The notes beneath the pieces were generated by a model that saw nothing but the letters and a program-made list of their open reading frames with translations, was not told the origin of the DNA and did no database searches. A stretch of DNA of 64,000 bases from Streptomyces noursei ATCC 11455 (GTDB taxonomy: Bacteria; Actinomycetota; Actinomycetes; Streptomycetales; Streptomycetaceae): NCBI RefSeq assembly GCF_001704275.1, contig NZ_CP011533.1, positions 1,860,001 to 1,924,000 of the forward strand. The letters run 5' to 3'. A program made the translations under genes and the position numbers. Of this stretch, positions 50,181-57,494 are shown one piece after another (positions within the stretch are counted from its first letter, which is position 1; every line of letters begins with the position of its first letter).

Positions 50181-51608
50181 ATGAGTACGGGAACCACAGC
50201 AGCCGGCGCCGATGGTGCGCCGGACACCGCGAGCCCCGGCGCGGATGCCGCCGGCACCGGCACCGGCACCGGCCTCCGGCAGGGGCTCAAGCGCCGCCAT
50301 GTGCAGCTGATCGCGCTGGGCGGGGTGATCGGGGCGGGTCTGTTCGTCGGCAGCGGGGAGGTGGTGCACTCCGCCGGGCCGGCCGCGGTGCTGTCGTTCC
50401 TGGCGGCCGGCGGACTGACCGTGCTGATCATGCGGATGCTCGCCGAGATGACCGTGGCGCGGCCGGCGCTGGGCTCGTTCTACGCGCACGTCCGGGAGAC
50501 CCTCGGCCACCGGGCGGGCTTCGCGGTGGGCTGGCTGTACTGGTACTTCTTCGTGATCGTGGTCGCGGTCGAGGCGGTGGCGGGCGGCCGGATCGTTCGG
50601 CTGTGGCTGCCCGGCGCGCCGCTGTGGGCGGTCAGCCTTGTGCTGATGGCGCTGCTGACGGCGACGAACATGGTCTCGGCCCGCTCCTACGGCGAGTTCG
50701 AGTACTGGTTCTCGTCGGTCAAGGTCGTGGCGATCGTGGTGTTCCTCTTCCTCGGCGCGCTCTTCGTGCTCGGGCTGTGGCCGGGATCGGGCGGCGGGCT
50801 GGCGCAGCTCACCGCGCACGGCGGCTTCGCGCCGGCCGGGGTCGGCGCGGTGCTGGCCGCCGTCGTGCCCTGCGTCGGCTTCTTCACCGGCGCCGAGATC
50901 GTCACCATCGCCGCCGCGGAATCGGTCGAGCCGGAGCGGGCGGTGGCCCGTGCCATCCGGTCGATCGTGCTGCGGGTGGTGGCGTTCTATGTGCTGTCGA
51001 TCTTCCTGGTGGTCGCCGTGGTGCCGTGGACGTCGAAGGCGATCGAGGTCAGCCCCTATGCGGCGGTGCTGGACCGGCTGGCGGTGCCCGCGGCCGGGAC
51101 GGTGATGAATGCGGTCGTGCTGGTCGCGGTGCTCTCCTGCCTGAATTCCGCGCTCTACACCTCGTCCCGGATGCTCTTCGCGCTCACCCGCAACGGGGAC
51201 GCGCCGCGCGGTTTCACCAAGGTCAGCGCGAGCGGGGTGCCCCGCCGGGCGCTGCTGGCCGGTACCTCGGTCGGATATCTGTCGGTGATCGCGGCGTGGA
51301 TCTCGCCCGATGTCGTCTTCTCGTTCCTGATCAATTCCTATGGCGCCATTGCCCTGTTCGTCTATCTGGCGATCGCGGTCGCGCAACTGCGGATGCGGCG
51401 CCGGCTGGAACGCGAGGAACCGGCCCGGCTGACGCTGCGGATGTGGGGCTTCCCCTGGCTCAGCCGGCTGACCATCGCGCTGATGGCGCTGGTGATCGGG
51501 GCGATGGCGGTGCTGCCGGACAGTCGGGCGCAATTCTGGCTGAGTCTGCTCACGCTGGGTGTCGTCCTGGCCGCGTACGAAATCCGCCGGCGGGTCCGGC
51601 GGAGCTAG
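50181..51608 (+). CDS. APC-superfamily amino-acid permease (GABA/AnsP type)
   Basis: 475 residues, about 12 membrane helices. RRHVQLIALGGVIGAGLFVG is the amino-acid transporter signature, followed by AGPAAVLSFLAAGGLTVLIM and the loop NMVSARSYGEFEYWFSSVK. AAT-family members import GABA, asparagine, aromatic or other amino acids. No Shine-Dalgarno; TAGCGT eight bases before the ATG suggests a leaderless transcript. A 14-bp hairpin follows the stop. Confidence 0.92.
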   Translation: MSTGTTAAGADGAPDTASPGADAAGTGTGTGLRQGLKRRHVQLIALGGVIGAGLFVGSGEVVHSAGPAAVLSFLAAGGLTVLIMRMLAEMTVARPALGSFYAHVRETLGHRAGFAVGWLYWYFFVIVVAVEAVAGGRIVRLWLPGAPLWAVSLVLMALLTATNMVSARSYGEFEYWFSSVKVVAIVVFLFLGALFVLGLWPGSGGGLAQLTAHGGFAPAGVGAVLAAVVPCVGFFTGAEIVTIAAAESVEPERAVARAIRSIVLRVVAFYVLSIFLVVAVVPWTSKAIEVSPYAAVLDRLAVPAAGTVMNAVVLVAVLSCLNSALYTSSRMLFALTRNGDAPRGFTKVSASGVPRRALLAGTSVGYLSVIAAWISPDVVFSFLINSYGAIALFVYLAIAVAQLRMRRRLEREEPARLTLRMWGFPWLSRLTIALMALVIGAMAVLPDSRAQFWLSLLTLGVVLAAYEIRRRVRRS

Positions 51609-51618
51609 ATCAGGTCGC

Positions 51619-51654
51619 GGGCAGGCCGTCCGCGGCGCCTCGGACGGCCTGCCC
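51619..51654. terminator. strong hairpin after the permease
   Basis: Fourteen perfect base pairs (51619-51632 with 51641-51654) and an eight-base loop, eleven bases after the permease stop. Confidence 0.8.
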
Positions 51655-51806
51655 TCCCCCTCTCGCACACCCACTTCCAGAATTCCCCGGAAATCCCTTC
51701 GGATTCCTTGGAGATACCCCCCGGTTTCTCCGCGCATTCCGTTTGCGATTTCCAGGTGATTCACTGTACGGCGGATCTTCTACGGCGGCCGTTCAGCCGC
51801 CGCCAC

Positions 51807-52544
51807 TCACCCCTTGCCGGAGGCTTCGACCCGAAGCCGGGTCCCCGGGTAGATGAGGTTCGGGTCCTCACCGATAACCTGGCGGTTCTGTCGGTAGATT
51901 TCCTGCCAGGGCTTTCCGTGGACGACGGCGATACCGCTCAGGGTGTCTCCCGCATTGACCAACACCAGGCCCACGGAAATCCGGTGCGGCGCCTTCTTGT
52001 AAGGCTTTTCCTGGGGCCTGTGGTGGCGGCCGTGGGTGTGCTTGGGCGTGATCTTCTCGCGGGCCGGCAGGGTGTGCACGCCGCCGCGAGCGACGCCGTG
52101 CAGCCCCAGCGAGGCGGAGCAGGCCGGCCAGGCGCCCCAGCCCTGGCGGGCCAGCACCCGTTCGGCGACCCGGATCTGCTGTTCCCTCGACGCCCGTGAG
52201 GCGCGTGCCGCGTAGCTCCCACCACCGTAGGAACGCCAGGTCGAGTGGCCGAACTGGAGCCCTCCGGAGAATCCGTTGCCGGTGTCGATCCGCCAGTTGC
52301 CGCCGCTCTCGCACTGGGCCAGGCGGTCCCAGGTGCCGGTGCCGACGGCTTCGGCCGGCTCCTCGGACACCGCGCCCAGTGCTCCGGCGGCCAGCAGGAC
52401 GGCGGCCGCGGTGACCCCCCGGGCCCCCCGGCCGCGCAGTGCCTCGCCGCGGACGGCCCGCTCCGCCGGTTCACGGATTTCCGCTGCCCGGCATACCTGC
52501 GGTTCCGGCGATGCCTGCGTTCCCGGTACCTGCTGAGTTTCCAT
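51807..52544 (-). CDS. Rpf-type transglycosylase with C-terminal LysM
   Basis: 245 residues. A long N-terminal export signal (hydrophobic [18 protein letters not shown], about 43-60) precedes a resuscitation-promoting-factor domain (about 70-145): [20 protein letters not shown] with the catalytic Glu in CESGG, and [13 protein letters not shown] His/Lys-rich linker leads to a LysM domain ([36 protein letters not shown]). Rpf enzymes cleave peptidoglycan during germination and regrowth. The gene has a long structured leader. Confidence 0.92.
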   Translation of the reverse strand: METQQVPGTQASPEPQVCRAAEIREPAERAVRGEALRGRGARGVTAAAVLLAAGALGAVSEEPAEAVGTGTWDRLAQCESGGNWRIDTGNGFSGGLQFGHSTWRSYGGGSYAARASRASREQQIRVAERVLARQGWGAWPACSASLGLHGVARGGVHTLPAREKITPKHTHGRHHRPQEKPYKKAPHRISVGLVLVNAGDTLSGIAVVHGKPWQEIYRQNRQVIGEDPNLIYPGTRLRVEASGKG

Positions 52545-52780
52545 TTTCGTGCTCCCGTCGCTTGTGCTGTGCGTACTGAGGTGTCGCTCGCACCGAATGT
52601 CTTGGGTGCCGGCATTTCGGTGAGCGCGCAGAGATGTCAGCGATTTCGGCGAGTTTTGGGATTCTGGATCGTCGGGTGGTTTTTTTGCGGGCCATCGAAT
52701 TCGACGAGGAAGAGACAACCATGGGCCTCGTCGACACCGGCAGAGCGCGCGGTAGCGCCTTCGACGGGCGCTCTGCCCCC
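52545..52780 (-). promoter_or_regulatory. structured 5' leader of the Rpf gene
   Basis: The minus-strand leader contains a perfect 10-bp stem (52739-52748 with 52768-52777) and a 9-bp stem TCGACGAGG/CCTCGTCGA (52701-52709 with 52726-52734), then an A-rich stretch before the coding region. Rpf genes of Streptomyces are often under a c-di-AMP (ydaO) riboswitch. I did not find its conserved cores, so the RNA class is unknown. Confidence 0.4.
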
Positions 52781-53249
52781 TCGCCGCCGGAAGGGGGACG
52801 AAATCCTCCGCATGGCGCACGGACCCGACGGGTAGGGGCGCACCCCTCGTGCCCGGGGTACCCGACCGAGCCCCAATCGCCCAGGCGTTCGACTTCCGGG
52901 GGTTACGCCCAGTACATCCGCCGGGGTCGATGCATACGCGCGGCGGGGGGCCGCACACACCGCGCACGGCCCACGGGCCGGTGCAACCGGCCGGGTTCTA
53001 CCGGAACTTGGCAGGTCGTTCCGCGGTCACCGGCCCGCCCCGCGGCGCGCACCGGCCCGGCGCACCGACACCCCACCGGGCGGCCCGCCCCGTGCGCCCC
53101 CGCCCGCGCCCGCATGCCCCGCATCGTCGCGCGTCACCGCGCCGCCCGTGCGCCCCTCCGCCCCGCCGACCCGCCGCCCGCGGGGGGCGGGGAGCGCCGC
53201 GCCAACGGGGTGGCACGTGCGCGGGGCAAGCGCACTGGCCCCGCTCGGA
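52781..53249. other. gene-free C-rich region
   Basis: About 470 bases between the Rpf leader and the PaaX stop. Frames here are low-complexity Pro/Arg/Ala and lack start signals. Nothing recognised; it may hold the distal part of the Rpf promoter. Confidence 0.4.
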
Positions 53250-54008
53250 TCACACTCGGGGCGCCTCGCCGGGGGTCAGGAAGTACCGGAGCAGGTCCCG
53301 GAATTCGGCCTCGAAGGCGTCGTAGCGGGAACGGAGCACGGCGCCCGGCCAGCCGTCCGGGAGGAGGGGTTCCGGCAGCAGCGGGTCGGTGAGGAGGTGG
53401 CGGAGGGCCGCCGCCGCGACGGTGAAGCGGTCCGCGGGGGTGTCCGCGCGGTCCAGCGCGGCCAGCAGTTCGCGGGCATGGGCCGCCCAGCCGTCCAGGT
53501 CCCACAGGCTCCGGGCCAGCGCGGCCGGGTCGCCGTCGGGCGCGCCGGTGAACCAGGTGCACTGCCCGGTGGCCACCGCCGGGCGGGGCCGGTCGAGGTT
53601 GGCGGGGCGCAGCCAGCTGCCCTCGCGCAGCTCGGCCAGTCGCAGCCCGGCCATCGCCTGGCGCAGCGCGGTGCGTTCGGCGGGCGGGCGGCTGCCGTCC
53701 GCGGTGACCACGGCGATCTCCCACGCGCCGTGCCACGGGCGGGTCCGCGGCGCCCGGCTCTCGTCCTGCCGGGCCTGCCGCGCCAGCAGTCGCGCGCTGA
53801 GCGCATAGCCGCCGGTCTGCTGGCGGAGGTCACCGGCCGCCACCATCCGGGAGAGCGCGACCCGGACGGTGCCCTCGGCGATGCCGAACAGCTCGCCGAC
53901 CCGCACCAGCGCGCGCACCGGCAGCCGGGGCGGGTGGTGGCCGAGGAGGGTGCTCAGCACGACGGAGCGGGCGGTCAGCGGCCGGAGGGCGAGCGGGGCG
54001 TCGTTCAT
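53250..54008 (-). CDS. PaaX-family transcriptional regulator
   Basis: 252 residues. The N-terminal winged helix (LTARSVVLSTLLGHHPPRLP, LFGIAEGTVRVALSRMVAAG at about 10-65) and the PaaX central and C-terminal parts (WHGAWEIAVV, WLRPANLDRP, RSLWDLDGWAAHARELLA) are all present. PaaX proteins respond to aryl- or acyl-CoA thioesters and repress catabolic operons. The divergent acyl-CoA dehydrogenase/hydratase operon is the likely target; a mobile-looking repeat lies between them. Confidence 0.92.
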   Translation of the reverse strand: MNDAPLALRPLTARSVVLSTLLGHHPPRLPVRALVRVGELFGIAEGTVRVALSRMVAAGDLRQQTGGYALSARLLARQARQDESRAPRTRPWHGAWEIAVVTADGSRPPAERTALRQAMAGLRLAELREGSWLRPANLDRPRPAVATGQCTWFTGAPDGDPAALARSLWDLDGWAAHARELLAALDRADTPADRFTVAAAALRHLLTDPLLPEPLLPDGWPGAVLRSRYDAFEAEFRDLLRYFLTPGEAPRV

Positions 54009-54022
54009 AGGTGCCCGGAAGT

Positions 54023-54193
54023 CTAGGGCCTGTCCGATGGGTCAGGGTCGGCAAGGCCGTGGCGTCTGGTGCGGTGCATCGCAAGGCGCCGGAGCGGCTC
54101 GATAGCGGAGCTATCGGGGCGTTTCGGCAACGCAGCGAGGGGCCGTACCAGACGCCCCGCGGACCCGGCCATGACCCATCGGACAGGCCCTAG
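54023..54193. mobile_element. 171-bp palindromic intergenic element (MITE-like)
   Basis: Terminal inverted repeats of 22 bases are perfect (54023-54044 with 54172-54193, starting CTAGGGCCTGTCCGATGGGT). Inside are nested inverted repeats: GGCGTCTGGT at 54061 with ACCAGACGCC at 54147, and CGATAGC-GGA-GCTATCG at 54100-54116. The whole can fold into one long cruciform or RNA hairpin. No coding frame. Partial copies occur at 13248 and 38054 in this window. Confidence 0.8.
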
Positions 54194-54297
54194 GTCGTGC
54201 GGGTGGCAGGACCGGGCGCGGGGAGCACCCGGCGCCGGGGCGGCGGGGCCCGGGACCGTCCGGCGCCGCGCCCCGGCCCGGCTCATTACGCTCTTCC

Positions 54298-54322
54298 TTC
54301 GACTGTCGAAAATCTGTAACGT
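54298..54322 (+). promoter_or_regulatory. operator-like palindrome overlapping a leaderless promoter
   Basis: TTCGAC-T-GTCGAA (54298-54310) is a perfect palindrome. TAACGT (54317-54322) then lies six bases before the ATG at 54329, as expected for the -10 box of a leaderless mRNA. The palindrome would cover the -35 to -10 spacer, a good repressor site for the divergent PaaX protein. Confidence 0.5.
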
Positions 54323-54328
54323 CGCGGT

Positions 54329-55978
54329 ATGACCGTCACCCATGAAGTAACCAATCAGGCCCCACCGCTGACCGGTTTCAGCACCGCGGACGAGCCGGCA
54401 CTGCTGGAGGCGCTGCGCCGGGAGGGCGGCGCCTGGGGCGAGTCCGAGGTCGCGGAACTCGGCGCGCTGGCCGGTTCCGCCGCGGTGCAGGACCGGGCGC
54501 GCTGGGCGGAGGGGCAGCCGCCCCGGCTGCACACCCACGACCGGTACGGGCACCGGGTGGACGAGGTCGAGTTCCACCCGGCCTGGCACGAGCTGATGAC
54601 CACCGCCGTGGAACACGGTCTGCACGCCGCGCCGTGGACCGACGACCGCCCGGGGGCGCATCTGGTGCGCGCCGCCAAGTTCTACGTCTGGTCGCAGGCC
54701 GAGGCCGGCCACGGCTGCCCGATCTCGATGACCTACGCCGCGGTGCCCGCGCTGCGCGCCGCGCCCGAACTCGCCGCCCGGTACGAGCCGTTGCTCGCCG
54801 CCGGCACCTACGACTTCGGGCTGCGCGCCCCGCTCACCAAGCGCGGCCTGATCGCGGGCATGTCGATGACGGAGAAGCAGGGCGGCTCCGACGTCCGGGC
54901 CAACACCACCCGGGCGGTGCCGGCCGCGGACGGCAGCTACCGCCTCACCGGCCACAAGTGGTTCACCTCCGCCCCGATGAGCGACGTGTTCCTGGCCCTG
55001 GCGCAGACCGACGAGGGACTGAGCTGCTTCCTGGTGCCGCGGGTGCTGCCGGACGGCACCCGCAACGGCATGCGGCTGATGCGCCTGAAGGACAAGCTGG
55101 GCAACCGCTCCAACGCCTCGTCGGAGATCGAGTACGAGGACGCCGTCGCCTGGCCGGTGGGCGAACCGGGCCGCGGGGTGCGGACCATCGTCGAGATGGT
55201 GAACATGACCCGGCTGGACTGCGTGCTGGGCTCGGCGGCCGGGATGCGGGCGGGGCTGCGGCAGGCGCTGCACCACACCGCCCACCGGCAGGCGTTCGGG
55301 CGGGAGTTGGACCGGCAGCCGCTGATGCGCTCGGTCCTGGCCGACCTCGCCGTCGAGTCGGAGGCGGCCACCGTGCTGGGGATGCGGCTGGCGGCGGCGG
55401 TGGACCGCTCGCAGGCCGGCGACGCCGGGGAGGCCGCGCTGCGCCGCCTGGCGCTGGCGGCCGGCAAATACTGGGTGTGCAAGCGCGGCAGCACCCACGC
55501 CGCGGAGGCCCTGGAGTGCCTGGGCGGCAACGGCTACGTCGAGGACTCGGGGATGCCGCGGCTGTACCGGGAGGCGCCGCTGCTGTCCATCTGGGAGGGC
55601 TCGGGCAACGTCGCCGCGCTGGACGTGCTGCGCGCGCTGGGCCGCGAACCGGCGGGGCTGGAAGCCTACTTCGCCGAGGTCGAGGCAGCGGCCGGCGCCG
55701 ACCGGCGGCTGGACGCGGCGGTCGCCGGGCTGCGCAGGATGCTCGGCGGGCTCGGCGACCCGGAGCGGGCCCAGCTGGTGGCGCGTTCGCTGGCGGAGCG
55801 GCTGGCGCTGGTGCTCCAGGGGTCGCTGCTGGTGCGGCACAGCACCCCGGCGGTCGCCGACGCGTTCCGCGCGTCCCGGCTGGACGGCGAGTGGGGCCAC
55901 GCCTTCGGCACCCTGCCGCCCGGCGCCGACCTCACCGCGATCCTCGGACGCGCCCGGACCGGCGGGGACACCGCCTGA
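54329..55978 (+). CDS. AidB-like acyl-CoA dehydrogenase
   Basis: 549 residues, longer than ordinary acyl-CoA dehydrogenases and matching the AidB group. Landmarks: AGMSMTEKQGGSDVRANTTR, LTGHKWFTSAPMSD, FLVPRVLPDG and the C-terminal LECLGGNGYVEDSGMPRLYRE, then EGSGNVAALDVLRAL. AidB binds FAD and DNA in E. coli; operon members with hydratases more likely work in branched-chain or aromatic acyl-CoA breakdown. No Shine-Dalgarno; probably leaderless. The stop overlaps the next start by one base. Confidence 0.92.
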   Translation: MTVTHEVTNQAPPLTGFSTADEPALLEALRREGGAWGESEVAELGALAGSAAVQDRARWAEGQPPRLHTHDRYGHRVDEVEFHPAWHELMTTAVEHGLHAAPWTDDRPGAHLVRAAKFYVWSQAEAGHGCPISMTYAAVPALRAAPELAARYEPLLAAGTYDFGLRAPLTKRGLIAGMSMTEKQGGSDVRANTTRAVPAADGSYRLTGHKWFTSAPMSDVFLALAQTDEGLSCFLVPRVLPDGTRNGMRLMRLKDKLGNRSNASSEIEYEDAVAWPVGEPGRGVRTIVEMVNMTRLDCVLGSAAGMRAGLRQALHHTAHRQAFGRELDRQPLMRSVLADLAVESEAATVLGMRLAAAVDRSQAGDAGEAALRRLALAAGKYWVCKRGSTHAAEALECLGGNGYVEDSGMPRLYREAPLLSIWEGSGNVAALDVLRALGREPAGLEAYFAEVEAAAGADRRLDAAVAGLRRMLGGLGDPERAQLVARSLAERLALVLQGSLLVRHSTPAVADAFRASRLDGEWGHAFGTLPPGADLTAILGRARTGGDTA

Positions 55979-56772
55979 TGGCGGAGGAGAGCCAGGAGGA
56001 ACACGCCTCGGTCCGGGTCGAGCGGGCCGGGCCGGTGACGACGGTGGTGCTGTCCCGGCCCGCCGCCCGGAACGCGGTGGACGGCCCGACCGCCCGTCGA
56101 CTGGCCGCCGCCTTCCGCGCGTTCGATGCCGACGAGGACGCGCGGGTGGCGGTGCTGTGGGGCGAGGGCGGCACGTTCTGCGCCGGTGCCGACCTCAAGG
56201 CCGTCGGCACCGCGCGCGGCAACCGCGTGGCACCGGACGGCGACGGGCCGATGGGCCCGACCCGGATGCGGCTGGGCAAACCGGTGATCGCGGCGATCGC
56301 CGGGCACGCGGTGGCCGGCGGCCTGGAGCTGGCGCTCTGGTGCGATCTGCGGGTGGCCGAGGCGGACGCGGTCCTCGGGGTGTTCTGCCGGCGGTGGGGC
56401 GTCCCGCTGATCGACGGCGGAACGGTGCGGCTGCCCCGGCTGGTCGGCGCCGGCCGGGCCATGGACCTGGTCCTGACCGGACGCCCGGTGCCGGCCGCGG
56501 AGGCCCTGGACATCGGGCTGGTCAACCGCGTGGTCCCCACCGGCACCGCCCGCACCGCCGCCGAGCGGCTGGCCGCGGAGCTGGCCCGCCTCCCACAGGC
56601 GTGCCTGCGCAGCGACCGGGCGTCCCTGCTGGACCAGGAGGGACGGGACGAGGAAACCGCCATGGCCACCGAACTCCGGTACGGACAGGCGGTGTTGGCA
56701 GAGGGGCTGGTGGGCGCGGCGCGGTTCGCGGCGGGCGCCGGGCGGCACGGGACGGCGGACGACGCCCGATGA
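55978..56772 (+). CDS. enoyl-CoA hydratase/isomerase family protein
   Basis: 264 residues, crotonase fold. Oxyanion-hole segments GGTFCAGADLKAVG and IAGHAVAGGLELALWCDLRV are clear. The position of the second hydratase glutamate falls in WGVPLIDGGTVRLPRLVG, where Asp/Gly are found, so isomerase or another crotonase chemistry is possible. TGATG overlap with the dehydrogenase, ATGA overlap with the DUF1990 gene: a three-gene operon. Confidence 0.9.
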   Translation: MAEESQEEHASVRVERAGPVTTVVLSRPAARNAVDGPTARRLAAAFRAFDADEDARVAVLWGEGGTFCAGADLKAVGTARGNRVAPDGDGPMGPTRMRLGKPVIAAIAGHAVAGGLELALWCDLRVAEADAVLGVFCRRWGVPLIDGGTVRLPRLVGAGRAMDLVLTGRPVPAAEALDIGLVNRVVPTGTARTAAERLAAELARLPQACLRSDRASLLDQEGRDEETAMATELRYGQAVLAEGLVGAARFAAGAGRHGTADDAR

Positions 56773-57296
56773 CCGACGGCGATCTGACCTACCCCGAGCG
56801 GGGCGGCACCCGGCGCTCCCCGCTGCCGCCCGGCTATCGCCCGCTGCGCGAGGCGGTCCGGCTCGGCCACGGCCGGGCGGTGTTCGCCGCCGCCGGCGAC
56901 GCGGTGGCCGGCTTCCGGATGCACCGCGCCGCCGGCACCCGCGTCCGGGCCGACGCGCCACGGGCCGCCCCGGGCGCGGCCGTCGACGTCTCCGTGGGCC
57001 TCGGCCCCCTGCGGGTCACCGGCCCGTGCCGGGTGGTGTGGACGGTGGACACGGCGGACCGGGCCGGCTTCGGGTACGGGTCCCGGCCCGGCCATCCGGT
57101 GTGCGGCGAGGAGGCGTTCGTCGTCGTGCACCGCCCGGACGGCTCGGTGTGGCTCGTCGTCACCGCCTTCAGCCGGCCGGCCCGACCGCTCGCCCGCCTC
57201 GCCGGCCCACTGCTGCCGCTCTTCCAGCGCGCCTACGTCCGTCATCTCGGCCGTACGCTGCGCCGGTTGGTCCGCCGGGCGGACGACCACCACTGA
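56769..57296 (+). CDS. DUF1990 family protein
   Basis: 175 residues. GYRPLREAVRLGHGRAVFAA, FGYGSRPGHPVCGEEAFVV and the Arg-rich C-terminus FQRAYVRHLGRTLRRLVRRA are the family blocks. START/Bet v1-like fold proposed for the family; no reaction known. Last gene of the dehydrogenase operon (4-base overlap). Confidence 0.88.
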   Translation: MTDGDLTYPERGGTRRSPLPPGYRPLREAVRLGHGRAVFAAAGDAVAGFRMHRAAGTRVRADAPRAAPGAAVDVSVGLGPLRVTGPCRVVWTVDTADRAGFGYGSRPGHPVCGEEAFVVVHRPDGSVWLVVTAFSRPARPLARLAGPLLPLFQRAYVRHLGRTLRRLVRRADDHH

Positions 57297-57494
57297 TCGC
57301 CGTACGTCCGCCTCGGCTTCGTCATCCGTCGGGAGGTCCACCACGCCACCCGCTCACGGCACCGGGACATGCCCGCCGGCCGGTGGAGTTCTTCGCCCTG
57401 GACACCATCCCGGCCGTGACGTGCGGTAACACCGTCACCGCGGGTCACGGCCGCCGGGAATGCGGGTCCTCGGGGCCCCGCCTAAGGTGTTCGC

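Noticed and set aside
52545..52780. ydaO/c-di-AMP riboswitch call for the Rpf leader
   Set aside because: Expected from the gene family, but the conserved sequence blocks could not be found by eye, so only a generic structured leader is reported.
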